Source of the DNA: Clarkia xantiana subsp. parviflora
Lineage: Eukaryota > Streptophyta > Magnoliopsida > Myrtales > Onagraceae
Length of the DNA stretch: 64,000 bases
Assembly (NCBI GenBank): GCA_036873135.1
Contig: JAPTYO010000011.1
Coordinates: forward strand, 10,309,747-10,373,746
Direction: 5' to 3'
The translations under genes and the position numbers were made by a program. The stretch's first letter is position 1, and each line of letters opens with the position of its first letter. The notes beneath the pieces are model-generated. The model was not told the origin of the DNA and searched no databases. It saw only the letters and a list, made by a program, of their open reading frames with translations. Shown here piece by piece: positions 45,098 through 57,149 of the stretch.

Positions 45098-46980
45098 TTA
45101 AACCCTACGTAATCCAAGCAGTTTTACAAGCTTTTCGAATATCTCCCTGTGTAGTTGGTTAGTTAATGGGTCCGCAACCATGTTATCAGTGGACAAGTAT
45201 TCCAAAGTGATTATATTGTCTTCTACTATAGATTTAGCGTAAAAATATTTCACATCAATGTGTTTAGTCCTACTATGGTACTTTGGATTCTTTACTGCCG
45301 CAATGGCTGCCTTACTGTCAGAGAACTCCTTCACATGTTTACTCCCGACATCGCCATTAAGCAGCGCAGTAAGAAGCCTTTTCAGCAAGACCGCTTCATG
45401 TGCATTCTTGAAGAGGGCTACGAATTTCGACTCCATCGTAGACAGCGCGACACGGGTTTGCTTCTCGCTCGTTCATGAAATGACGGCTTTCACTAGGAGA
45501 AACACTCCTCCTGTGGTGGACTTACGATCATCCGGATCGCCACCATGGTCGGCGTCACTGTAACCGGTCAATTCTAACTTCCCGCCCTCATAGCACAGTG
45601 CGTAGTTGGAAGTACCTTTCAGTTAACGAATAATTTGTTTCACAACCTTTAATTGTTGATAGCCAAGATCTGATTGGAATCGTGCTACTAGGCCCATGAC
45701 GTAACAGATATCCGGACGGGTGCATTGCATGGCGTACATTAGACTACCGACCATGCTTAAATACTCTGCACCCTTCATCTGTTCTCGCTCTGCCATGTTC
45801 TTGGGGCCGTCACGTTTTGACAGTGCTCACCCAAACACAACCGGTGTATCCACGGGTTTGGTATCTTGTAATCTGAATCTTTTCAACAATTTGTTGATAT
45901 AAGCTTCTTGAGATAGACATAATTTCCAGGTAGCCCGATCTCTAGCAATTTTAATGCCTAAGATGTACGTGGCTTCTCCAATGTCTTTCATCTCCAATAC
46001 AGATGCCAAACATGACTTTGACTTATTCATAAAACTCATGTCGTTTGCGGCAATGAGTATGTCGTCCACGTATAAGGTAAGATGACATACTTAGACCCGT
46101 AGGTCTTATAATACACGGACGGATCCTCGTGAAGATTCAAAAATTCATGAATCCGTTTCCTACGATTTCCTCGTGGAATTTGCGGTACCATTGTCGAGAC
46201 GACTGTTTAAGACCGTAGATAGACCTTTGGAGTTCGCAAACTTAACGTTCATTACCAGGAGTAATGAAACCCTCCAGTTGCTCCATGTAGATCTCTTCCT
46301 CCAGGTTTCCGTGGAGGAATGTGGTCTTAACATCCATTTGGTGCAGCTTGAAATCGAGATGTGCGACCAGGACCATTACTGGCCCTTAACCGTGGTTTTA
46401 CGCACAGTCGGTGAGTTCATTTCGTCAAAGTCCACTCCGTGAAGTTGGGTATATCCTTTCGCAATTAGTCGGGCTTTGTATTGCCTAACCTGTTCCATCA
46501 GTGGTGAGCCTCTTTTCAGGACTCACCGTATCCTTGTGCCCCTGTGGTTAGCATGTAAATCAACTATAGACTATAATGGCTTTCATTTTAATGATCTCTC
46601 TCTTTTATTATTTTCCTCCATTTCCCCACTCGAGGCCTTTCCAATGCTCGTCAACAGTCGTTAGAGTGAGATTTTTTTTTCACCCTTCTCGATGGGACAC
46701 TTCTTGGGAGAAGTTCGATGCCTTTCAATTTCGTCTAGGATAGTTAATCTCATCTCGAGTCTGAATGTTTCTCCCACTCGGAATAATGCCTCTTATCGAA
46801 GCATCACTCCCACTGGGAATAAGAGCAGTGTTTGAACCTTGACCTACAACTTTCCTTGGAAGAACTCTTGGTCTCGGGGTTTTACTTCCGAGATAAATTC
46901 CTTGATCATTAGGACCTGGAACCAAGTTGGTCGGTTCACTCCCATTGGAAACGATGGGTGGTCTAGGTAGTTGTTTCATT
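45098..46980 (-). pseudogene. A3 reverse transcriptase-RNase H, broken
   Basis: The linker (46979-46725) contains SGSEPTNLVPGPNDQGI. RT blocks follow in separate frames: LYVDDILIAAND near 46070, EATYILGIKIARD and AYINKLLKRFRL (46069-45827), then RNase H with ESKFVALFKNAHEAV, EFSDSKAAIAAV, KYHSRTKHIDV and the full C-terminal tail EKLVKLLGLRRV (45436-45098). YVDD is intact, unlike in A2 and A5. Frameshifts and stops separate the parts, so it is inactive. The residues LNGDVGSK in the RNase H linker ally it with A1 (LNCDVESK) against A2 and A4 (GTDKESK, GTDKKSK), giving a subfamily split. Confidence 0.8.
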
Positions 46981-48359
46981 ACTGGTTAAGAAATATGACT
47001 ATCAGGTTCTACTTGATTCGTCTCTACGGCAACAGTGATCTCATGTGGTAGGGTTTACTCCTCCCATTGGATTTACTATGAAAATGTTTCCATTATCATT
47101 TACCATGTCATTCACTTGTGTTGCCGGTTCAAATCTCCCACTCGAAGTAAGTGGGACCTAATTGTCAGTGTGATACTGCTCTGGTTCGATCAAGACTACA
47201 TCAGTTTGAAACTGACAATGCATTGGAAATTCGACCTTAAGTGACATAATGTCTCATGTTCGACCACGGCACCATTATCCCAAGCTATGAACAGGTATTT
47301 TCTAAGAGCAGTTAACGTACTCTTGATCCAAATACGTGTTTAATGCGCATATCAATGTCGCGTGATGATATGATTTAACCCATTATCATTCTTTAGCTTT
47401 TATGGCGACGTGTCTTACCGATTTCATTGGAACACAGTTTACATACATGTGAGTCATCTTCTTTATCCCATAGGGAACGCCTGATAGATTGACTCTAACA
47501 TGATGTTCTTGATCTGTGCTTCTTGAAGTTTGTTTCACTTGATTTGAATGCCTATCCTGACTTATCGTTCAAGGAGTATTGAAGGAAAATCGTTTAACTG
47601 ACTTCATCCTTCTTCGTTTGCAAACTTATCTCAGGGATTTCATCCCATCTCCGAGCTGAGCATCTTGGGTTTTCACCCTATGCGTCAGCTGATACTTTTA
47701 CAATGTCGTGGTAGCTTATGAAACATACTTCTTACCGTTGTAAACGTTATCAATAAGTTGTTTCTGAAGGGACGCAAACGAAAAATTCAGCACTTAATCA
47801 TTAAAATACTTCTTCATTAAATTCGTATTTTGAAACGATGTGTTTCGTCTTTCGAGGACCACACGCGCACGGCGCTATTTGTTTGAACTTATGGTTAAAT
47901 CGTTTCATTTCAGAATCTAATTCAATTTAACCCAATCGGTTTCGCACATGATCATCACTTATTATTTCATTAAATGGAGTACTAATAATTAAGAAAGTAT
48001 TTAAACAATTCATCGAACATCAATAAAGGATCGAATAGCCTGAGAAGGATGGGTAGTCAATACTTTGTCCAAGCATTTGTTACATGCTCAAAATGAAACG
48101 GTTCCTCTATTTCAAGGAATTTTATTATCATTAAGTATCTTAAACTGAAAATCAAGAAGAAGTTCGTTCAGCAAGTAAAGATAAAGTATCTCATTTAATC
48201 TTTAAGTTTCTGGGGCATACTCCTCAGATATGTGCTTGTTCTCCTTCTCGTTTCTGTAATCCAAAAAATGGTAAATTGAATTACTTTCTAGTGAGAAGAG
48301 TCATAGAATAATTTATGAGGTTGTCATTATTCTTCAGTACGTACCTTGGGAGGATTGGT
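46981..48359. other. A3 central block
   Basis: From 46981 to about 48000 it matches the central block of A1 and lacks protease and integrase motifs. From about 48000 to 48359 it no longer matches A1 and appears to belong to the foreign gag segment. Confidence 0.55.
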
Positions 48360-49193
48360 ACATGCAATAACAAGGTGTCCTTTCACGCCACACCTAAAAC
48401 ATGTTCGAGTTTCCTCTTTACTTGTTTGTTTTGCTTGCCTTTTCTTGCCACCGAACTGTTTGCGTTTGAAATTCTTCTGAGGTTTTGGAGCCAAAGACTT
48501 GTTAGCCTTAAACTGAAGGCCCTTGCCTTTTGTCTTGCGTTTACCCTTTTGCTCTGCTGGATGTGAGGATGCATTTCCGCTCTCGGCTTTTCAGCTTTGA
48601 GGCGATCCTCTACGAGCTCGAGGTGAACTCGCACTTTCTCGAGGTCATCGAGTTGAGTGGCATGGGTAAGTTGCATTTTCATGCTATTCCAAGAGTCAGG
48701 CAATGATGGAATTACGCACTGGACCTTTTATTCATCGGTCAGGATTTCTCCTGCCTCCTTGAGTTTAGCAAGCATGTTAGACATGTGTCTAATATGCTCC
48801 TTCATTGTGTGCTTGGGTTTCATCTTGTATGAGTCTAAAGAAATGTTTAAAGATCGCTTCTGGGCTGTAGTGTAAACACCAAACCCTGCCTTAAGACCAT
48901 CCCACAGGTCCATGGCAGACTCAAAGTGATCATACCCATAGAGTATGTCATCCTCAAGGAGTGACAACAAGGTGAAACGAATTTCTTGGTCCTTCGTATC
49001 CCATTCATCGTGAAATTCCTGATGTTCGGCCATGAGGTCTCCATCTGGCCTGGCATCCTTCGAAGTCAAATGTTCTAAACCTCTTATTTCAGTAATTACC
49101 ATCCTTGCGCGCTTATTCCAGATCTTATAATTGTTGCTGTTCAATCTCACTCCCTTGTTCATTTGGGAGATAACATTGCTGGTCGCAGCCATT
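48360..49193 (-). pseudogene. A3 gag of a different type, with CCHC knuckle
   Basis: A UBN2-type Copia gag. The start Met is at 49193 (MAATSNVISQMNKGVRLN; reading further upstream enters the shared leader). It reads NYKIWNKRARMVI, DEWDTKDQEIRFTLL, MDLWDGLKAGF and MKEHIRHMSNMLAKLKEAG, all classical. One TAA (48730-48728) interrupts; the same frame continues with CVIPSLPDSWNSMKMQL down to 48383. The zinc knuckle CFRCGVKGHLVIAC (CX2CX4HX4C, 48401-48360) is in another frame, so a small indel lies just before it. It shares no clear similarity with the A1/A2 gag despite the common leader, indicating that the gag module was exchanged. Confidence 0.85.
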
Positions 49194-49559
49194 ATACTAA
49201 CACATCGATGATTATGCAAAATCAGGGAGACAATAACATTTTGAGAAAAAATTGCATATATCAAATATCTATTAAGATTGAATCCGACAAATAACGATTC
49301 CTCAGTCATCTAAACCAACCGACCACCAGTAAACCAACGGAAGATGGCTGTGAAAGAGTTCACATTATCGTCATCTTCTATCCAACTGATCAGTCTTTTA
49401 AAATGGTTTTAATCGTAAATTACCGGGACAGGGTTTTAAAACAAGCATAACCGATCTTGGCTTTCCCAATGCCCTTTTTATTTTGGACAAATATTCCGAT
49501 GAATTCACTCATGCATATATAATTCTAACATCCATGTAAATTATCATTCGCCAGTAACA

Positions 49560-49837
49560 TATAAGCATATGGTGATGGGCGCCGTAAATGAAAGCCCATT
49601 ATATGTATATGTTACCTAAGTTAATTGGGTACATGTCACATTAGGACATTGGGCCAGACCCAAAATTTGATCTTAAAATTTGACCACTTGTTTCCAATAT
49701 GGTGTTTTTGGCCGAACCCTAAAATAAATTAAAAGGTAAAATTTTTAATTTCTTAGGCTCCAAGACAGCTAATTTCGGCCGAAATTGATAATATATATTG
49801 TTTACCATATTTTAATTTTTATTCTAGGTAACAATAT
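49560..49837 (+). mobile_element. Copia family-A copy A5, left fragment
   Basis: About 105 bp of LTR start (TATAAGCATATGGTGATGGG, the first TG changed to TA) is joined directly to plus-strand leader (about 49665-49837) homologous to A2 16925-17100. The rest of the LTR and the primer site are deleted. It breaks at 49837, where A4 begins; A5 resumes at about 59222. Confidence 0.75.
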
Positions 49838-50402
49838 TGTTGGATTACGGGGACGTAATACTACGGAATGCTAAACGTGTACTAGCAAGAAATCTAATCT
49901 ACGCAGCGGAATTAGTACACATACCTTTTAGATTTCCTGCCCAAGAACGATGTGGAGGGAGTTCTGATCCTCCGGTCGGAACCACGTGCAAGTTCTTCGT
50001 TAGAAGAAGTCCCACGCGATGTAGCTCCACAACAAGACCTCTGATCGATTCTTCAACGGAGATGGAACCTCGGACTTGATGATGATGGTGCCGAAAATAT
50101 TAGACTAGGGTGACAAGTTTTCTCAATGGAGATCCTTGTTCTTAATTGTGTGTATAAACCCTTAGGAGTCACCCCTATATATAGTATTGGGTGGAGTTGC
50201 CAAAAGGCAACTCCAACCAATGTGGTACTAGGGTTTCGACCGAACCATGCATAATAAGGGGGAAGACCCATTTTGGGCCTCCCTTGTCAATTACTAATTG
50301 GATTCGGCCCAATTAGCCCAGATTGACAATTACCTAATTAACTTATGTAATTCCCTTAATTAACGGGCTCCTACTACGGCGCCACGTCACCATATGCTAA
50401 CG
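49838..50402 (-). repeat. 3' LTR of A4 (565 bp)
   Basis: Plus strand reads TGTTGGATTACGGGG to CATATGCTAACG; the last base is diverged from CA. It contains the TATATATAG region at 50172-50180. Confidence 0.82.
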
Positions 50403-51519
50403 GCTCCCACTCGCCGGAATGGGAGGGTGCTCGTTAATCTATACGGTTACGCAATAGTATCAACATCTCAGTCTTTAGTCTTTGTCTCCGAATAGTTCAT
50501 ACGAGGCTTGCCGTGCGACCGGCGGATACGACGGGCATCGTGCTACTCTTCTGTTAGGAGTATTGTAGCGCCCGCAGAATGTTGATTGCCTTTCATGAAC
50601 CAGACCTGTTTGAAGTAAAACTATGTACCGCACTGTATCCTTGGTCAACTGTTAATTCTCCAATTGCCCAGTTTTCCACAAAGGAATACTTCTCCAGGGC
50701 ATCCGTACAAGTGTTCACAACCTTCAACTAATATCCGGTTGGCGGCCACCTAGTGAACACGAGATTCGGTGAATTAAAGGTTAACTTGACCATCCCAACC
50801 GCTTATACCCTTAGTCTGACTCAACCGGTTTCCAAGGCGTGGTCAATTGGTTGTTTTCTTTGGCACTACGCTCGTACGTCGGGAAGCGAGCATTGAGCCA
50901 GACCTTAGGTATAAGTTCTGAGTCCGTAAGAATACTTTGGATGCCTCTTCATAAGGCATCCGGGATCAATCACACGCTCAAGGTGAAGAAGTATGCGCTA
51001 TTTGAATCACAAGGATTCTAGCTAGCACAACCGATCATGACCCCGTGGTCGAACGTGGCACGCGCAGTATGAAGCACGCGTCGATAGCACACCTAGTAAA
51101 GCCAGGGATGGGATATGTCAATAATGCTATTGCAGAATCTCTCATCTGGCCTTGAATGTGATATAGTGATGGACAAAGTCTAACTCGCCGATTTACAAAA
51201 CGAAGATTAAGTCATGCTGTTAAGCGTGACAATGTTATCGTTTTGTTTAATCAGGTTTATCCCCCTGATTCTTAGCCAATCTTGTTATGGAAGAGGTCCC
51301 TCTCTCCTTACAAGATGACCGTGCCTGTGTTACGAGACAAGGTTCCAATCGACATTATTTTGGTGGAAGAATTTTACTTCACGACTTAGTTTATAGACCG
51401 TAAAATCCGATGTTGTTAATCATTATGACGTCGATAAATCATAAACTCAAATTGCAATTTATTCAATTGAAACATAATTTCAAATGTCAAATTGTTATCA
51501 CTTTTACAAGCCACACAGT
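50403..51519. other. Conserved 3' non-coding block of A4
   Basis: It starts with the complement of the purine tract (GCTCCCACTCGCC) and matches the A1-A3 blocks. The antisense frame at 50839-51021 (+) keeps GINHTLKVKKYA before a frame break; the A2 type reading (ILASTTDHDPVVE) resumes in another frame. Confidence 0.65.
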
Positions 51520-52563
51520 TTAAGCCCTATGTAATCCAAGCAGTTTTACGTGCTTTTCAAAAATCTCCCTACGTAACGGCTTAGTTAAAGGGTCTGCGAC
51601 CATATAGTCTGTAGGCAAGTATTCTAAAGTGATTATGTTGTCTTCCAGAACAGATTTAGCATAATTGTATTTCACATTAATGTGCTTTGTCCTACTATGG
51701 TACTTTGGACTCTTAACTGCCGCAATGGCAGCCTGACTGTCGGAGTACACCTTCACAGGTTTACTCTTCTTGTCGGTGCCAATTAATGCAGTAAGAAGCC
51801 TTTTCAGCCAGACCGCTTCTTGTGCGTTTTTGGAGAGGACAACGAATTCCGATTCCATAGTGGAAAGCGCGACACAATATTGCTTCTTGCTTACCCATGA
51901 TATGGAAGCATTAGCAAGGAGGAAAATTCCTCCTGTGGTGGACTTACGATCATCCGGATCGCCACCGTGGTCGGCGTCACTATAACCGGTCAATTCGAGC
52001 CGATCGCCCTCATAGCACAGAACGTAGTCGGCAGTACCTTTTAGATATCTGATAATTCGTTTTACGGCCTTTAGATGTTGATAACTAGGATCTGATTGGA
52101 ATCTTGCTACTAGGCCCACAGCGTAACAGATGCCTGGCCGAGTACAGAGCATGGCGTACATTAGACTCCCTACCATGCTCAGATACTCTGCATTCTTCAT
52201 CTGTTCACGCTCCTGCTGGTTTTTCGGGCCATCACGCTTCGATAACGCGCACCCGAACACAACCGCCATATCCACGGGTTTAGCATCCAGCATTCTGAAT
52301 CTTTTCAACAGTTTGTTGATATATGATTCCTGAGATAGACATAATCTACGGGCGGCTCGATCTCGGTTAATTTTGATGCCTAAGATGTACGTGGCTTCTC
52401 CCATGTCTTTCATCTCGAATGCTGATGCTAACCAGGACTTTGATTTATTCATGAAACTCATATCGTTCGCAGCAATGAGTATATCATCCACGTATAGTGT
52501 TATGATGACATACTTAGACCCGGAGGTCTTAGTGTATACGCATGGATCCTTGTGAAGATTCAC
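51520..52563 (-). CDS. A4 reverse transcriptase C-half and RNase H, open
   Basis: A 347-codon uninterrupted frame, the best-preserved pol part of family A. It starts at MNLHKDPCVYTKTSG within RT. LTLYVDDILIAANDM carries an intact YVDD (52494-52483). EATYILGIKINRDRAARR and the RT connection follow, then RNase H with TGYSDADHGGDPDDRKST, TMESEFVVLS and VYSDSQAAIAAV (catalytic Asp, Glu, Asp present), KYHSRTKHINVKYNY, and a full tail KHVKLLGLHRA. The N-terminal half of RT is broken upstream, so the frame cannot make a complete enzyme. RNase H would remove the RNA strand during reverse transcription. Confidence 0.9.
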   Translation of the reverse strand: MNLHKDPCVYTKTSGSKYVIITLYVDDILIAANDMSFMNKSKSWLASAFEMKDMGEATYILGIKINRDRAARRLCLSQESYINKLLKRFRMLDAKPVDMAVVFGCALSKRDGPKNQQEREQMKNAEYLSMVGSLMYAMLCTRPGICYAVGLVARFQSDPSYQHLKAVKRIIRYLKGTADYVLCYEGDRLELTGYSDADHGGDPDDRKSTTGGIFLLANASISWVSKKQYCVALSTMESEFVVLSKNAQEAVWLKRLLTALIGTDKKSKPVKVYSDSQAAIAAVKSPKYHSRTKHINVKYNYAKSVLEDNIITLEYLPTDYMVADPLTKPLRREIFEKHVKLLGLHRA

Positions 52564-53500
52564 GAATCCGTTTCCAACGATTTCCTTGTGGAATCTGCGA
52601 TACTATTGCCGAGACGATTGTTTAAGACCGTATATAGATCTTTGGAGTTTGCAAACTTTGCGTTCTTTGCCAGGAGTAATGAAACTCTCCGGCTGCTCCA
52701 TATAGATCTATTTCTCCAGTTTTACTTGAAGAGGTTTGGTCTTAATGTCCATTTGATGCATGCTCGAGTTCGAGACTTGCAGTCATGGGCAAGGACGGCC
52801 CTGACTATGGTGTAACGCATAGTCGGTGAGTCCGTCTTTATCAAAGTTCACTCCGTGAATTTGGGTATATCCTTTCGCAATTATTTGAGTTTTGCACCAC
52901 TCAAAAATTCCACCATAAGTGAATTCTAAGATTTCACTTTCTAGTTCTGTGGTTAACAGATAAATCAACTAAAGACTAAAACTGAATTAGTTCTTATTTA
53001 GGCAATTTCATCCTCCATTGTTTTCCTCCATTCCCTCGTTTTGAGGTCCTTCCTTTGCTTGATGAACCGTTACTGGTTCAAGAATGAATACCAAGATGTG
53101 TAACACATCTTATTTGATGGGACACTTCTCGAGAGAAGTTCGTTGCCTTTGACTATGTCTAGGCACGTTAATCCCATGATTTAGTCTTATCGTTACTCCC
53201 ACTCGGAATAATGCTTCTTATCGGGGCATTACTCCTATTGGGAACAATGGTGGTGGTTGAACTTAGTTGGAATATCCTCTCGGTCTCGGGGTTTTACCTC
53301 CAAGATGTATTCCTCGATCACTAGGATCTGGAACCAAGTTGGTTGTTCCACTCCCACTAGGAAAAATGGGTAGTTTAAATAGTTCATTATCATGATTATC
53401 AGGTCCGACTTGATTCGCATTTTGAAATTAAGTGATGATTATGTGTGAGGGGGAGTGAGCCCTCTCACTGGATTTATTGTGAAGAAGTTTCCATCATCAT
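52564..53500 (-). pseudogene. A4 RT N-terminal part and linker, broken
   Basis: Homologous to A2 20722-21750. Fragments such as MEQPESFITPG (near 52690) and KGYTQIHGVNFD (within 52968-52783) are readable between frameshifts. The linker side (53420-53235) keeps VIEEYILEVKPRDRED. The region is decayed while the C-terminal half stays open. Confidence 0.65.
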
Positions 53501-55060
53501 TTACCAAATCAATCACTTATGCTATATCAATTCTCCCACTCGAAGTAAGTGGGACCTAAGAATCTCTATCAACCATCTGTTAACTCAATTAGTACTAGCT
53601 TGTTTCGTTCTACAAAGCGTTGGAAATTCATCCTCAAACCTTTATAATGTGTCATGTTTATCCACGAAACCATTGTTCCAAGCTAATTTTAAAACTCGTA
53701 TTCTTCGCGAGTAGTGCGTACTCTTAATGAATACTCGTTTTAATGCGCAAATTAATGCGTCTTTGTGATAAGGTTTTACCCGAATCATTCATTAGCTTTT
53801 ATGGTAACGTGTTAACCGATTTTGTCAGAACATAGTGTTTTACATTAATGTGAGTTAAATTAATCTCATCCCGCAGGAACAATTAATGTGCAACTCTAAC
53901 ATTATGTAATTCTGAACTATGTTTCTTGAGGTGTTTAATGAATGCTTTTAGCCAAACTCTTCGTTCAAGGCTAATGGTGGGAGAGTCGTTTTACCGACTA
54001 CTTCTTTTTATTTTGTTTGTTTAACTCATCCATAGACTTATCCATCTTATGGACTATGCATTTAAGCATTCACTTTAATGTCATAGTTGATGTTCTTATT
54101 AGATTATAGTAGCCTTGAAGCACACTTTTAATCTAAATAGTTATCAATGAGTTATATCCAAAGAAGTACAAACGAAAAATTCAGCATTCACAAAAATACT
54201 TCAACATTAAATTCGTACTTTTAAAACGATGTGTCCCGTCTCTCGAGGTGACATGCGCCATGCGCATTATACCAGGTGTAAATCGTGGTTTTGAAATCGT
54301 TTTAATTTCCGAATTTAAAATTAAATCGGTTTTAACATGCATATTATTTTGGGATACATATGTTTAATGGAGTACTTAACAAATAAGGATGGGGTAAGTC
54401 GGTTTACCTTTTAGAACTATACAATCGATGAACTTATTCATTTCAGTTTGACCTGACTGAGATAACAGAGTATGTAAAATGTTTCGTTTTTGTTCAACCA
54501 TTTTTACTTTACTTAGCCGAAATTTTGGTTCTAACCCGTGGGTTTGGAATTTCGTTTCGGATCGTTCCATTTGACCGGAACGTTAAATTGATAAGTAAAT
54601 TGTCTCTCGGAATGCTCCCAAGCTTTGAATCGAGCAACAATTACTTTAATCAATAATACCGAATTTCGAAATAACCAAAATTTAGTAATTAGACGAACAA
54701 CGAACGATAAATGACAATGGTAGGATTCTTGATCTGAAGGTCACATATTTGATCCATGTTTACCGCATAGATAGTCGAGAACTTTAAGTCATGTTGAACA
54801 TCACATATGATTAAATTCTCTAGTGAATCACATCAAATGATTTGTGTTCAAGTAAAACGTTTACGGCTTTACATACATGACATACGAGGCGTGTTTGAGA
54901 CGCACTTTATCAACGGGGTTTAACCCACCGGAAAATCGTTTAAAACCTTTTACGGTCAAATTCCCTCCATGATATATGGATCACAATTGACTTCATTCGA
55001 TCTATTGTGATGAGCTGAGAAGGTTGTCGCTTCACTGCCTTGGTTACCGTACTTGACTAG
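53501..55060. other. A4 central block
   Basis: Homologous to the A1, A2 and A5 central blocks (shared GCGCATTAT...AAATCG, Cys-less, many stops). No protease or integrase motif. Nothing else seen. Confidence 0.55.
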
Positions 55061-55545
55061 ACTCAAGGTTATTGAATCTTGTCAATGTAAGGAAACCATA
55101 TACGTCTTTTCATGTTGACCCTTTTATTGCGAAGATCTCGAGTGGCTATTACACCAGCATCCATGAAAAGAAAAGACCATCACATTCAACCGAAACATTT
55201 CTAGCTTTAACATCCTTGCTTCTACCGAGGCAGATGCAAAGGGATACCAAGCTTTGACATTGTTTGGTTGCAATTTGAAGTCTTCTTCAACCCCTTTTAT
55301 TCAAGGTTGAATGTATCACCACATACGCATTTAGATCATCAAAGAATCTGCTTCAATATTTAGGAAACAAACTATCACGTTCATTTCTCATTGTCAAAAT
55401 CATACGAACTACCATATTCATTCGTAATTGTCCTTTCTGCTTTTCAGAATCGTAGCAGAGAGGAGTCCTATACATATTTCTTACGTTCATCATAATTTAT
55501 ACCATTAAGATTGCAAGGTTCATAGAAGCGTACCGACTTAGTCAT
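55061..55545 (-). pseudogene. A4 gag remnant
   Basis: From the Met at 55545 the reading MTKSVRFYEPCNLNGINYDE parallels the A2 gag start, then a stop follows about ten codons later and the frame is lost. Downstream bits remain alignable at the nucleotide level only. Non-functional. Confidence 0.6.
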
Positions 55546-57007
55546 GAAAACTAGTACATTGATAATTATGCAAATTCAGGAAGACAATTACATTTTGACA
55601 GAATTGCAAACATCGGATTATCTACTAAGATGGAATACGACAAATAGTTATCCTTCAGTCATCTAGACCAAACCGACCGTCAGTAAACCGAGGGAAGGGG
55701 GTCTGTGAAAGAGTTCACACTACCTTCGTGTTCAATCCAATAGATCAGTCTTTTGAAAACGGTTATTCCATTGCAAATTACCGGAACGGGAATTCTCAGA
55801 TTAGAATACCCGATCTTGGCTTTCCTAAGGCCCTTATAATTTTGTAAAATTATCCGATAATATACGCATGCATATTTATAATTCTACTACACTTAACAAA
55901 TCATCATATCATGCCATAAACATCGAACAAAACATGCATACGCGTCATGCGTCTAATGTTCCTAGCATACATAATTCTACTTAAAGTAAATTATCACATG
56001 CGTTCTATTGTGAACATCTAGCATACGCGTCAAAACATGCAACATTTGCACACATCATGCATAATTGGCGACTGGAATTTTTCGGTTTTATAAAACGCTT
56101 TGAAAATATTAGGGGTTGTTTTGCAATTCATGCTTACAATCAATCATGCGAATTTCTAGACATGGATTCTAGGCACTTTCAATCAGCATAGCATGTCTAT
56201 CCTATTGCGCAAACCATATATTTAAATCCCAGAGCTCAATGCTCGCAATATAATATCCAGCTAGCTTGACTAAGTCAAGACGACAGTTCTAATTATATCA
56301 AAATATATGAAGCAGAAAGTAAACAATTGCAAATCAGCCCACTAATTTAATATAGTCCCAAAAACATGCAAGTCCGAGATCCATCCCCATAATCGAAACC
56401 AGGCATTAGGGTTTTGACTGAAACCGTGTTTTAAAACACAAACCCTAAGAGCACTGTTTAGGCTAGTTTTAAAGTTCGAAAACATTTTGGATTTAAAATT
56501 TGACATCCTATTTTATTGAACAATTTAAAGTTTCCGGAAATTTTAAAATGGTTCGGTCCAAATTTTAAAATCTGGTTCAATTCGGTCTGATTTTAAAAAT
56601 TCCGGTTTGGTCCGAAATGCTTCAATAAAATAAGATAGTGGTTCGGTTTATCACTCAAAACCGGTTAGGTTAGGTTCAATTAAGTTACTATAGTCCGACC
56701 CGACCCGATTAAGAAAACCTGGATTGGTTTAACCCGCTCCGGTTTAGTAATTGGACCGCCCTTGGAACCCTAGGGTTCGGCCGAAATAATTCATTTAGGC
56801 TAAGTAGGGTTTTAAAATCCACCATAAAACATAACTGAGCCATCGAGAATTATTAATTATATTAAATCATTTCCAACAATGCTAATATATATATATATAA
56901 TTCGGCTAAACATATATATCTATATATATTGTCAAGATTTTATCACTAAGATGTAAACCAATTAACAATATATAATATATTTATATAAAATTCGGCCAAA
57001 CCATATA
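55546..57007. other. A4 leader, first part
   Basis: It carries the conserved GTGAAAGAGTTCAC block (about 55705-55718), the GGTTCGGT-rich tract (56560-56760) and AT-rich sequence. It ends at the Helitron. Confidence 0.6.
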
Positions 57008-57118
57008 TCTTTATACCAATATAAAATGTGAGAGTTGTCCTCACCCCCAAAAGGTACCTCTTGAACATTTTTATTTTTATTTTATTATATATATATATTA
57101 TTTAGTTTCCATATTTTT

Positions 57119-57149
<31 letters not shown>

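Larger units (their letters stand above)
43375..49559 (-). mobile_element. Copia family-A copy A3, left (3') portion
   Basis: Minus-strand element: 3' LTR (43375-43968), 3' block, decayed RT-RNase H, central block, a gag different from the other copies (48360-49193) and 366 bp of leader. It stops at 49559, where a plus-strand family LTR starts. The leader at this point matches A1 near 9660-9670. Its 5' LTR should lie right of the window. Confidence 0.85.
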
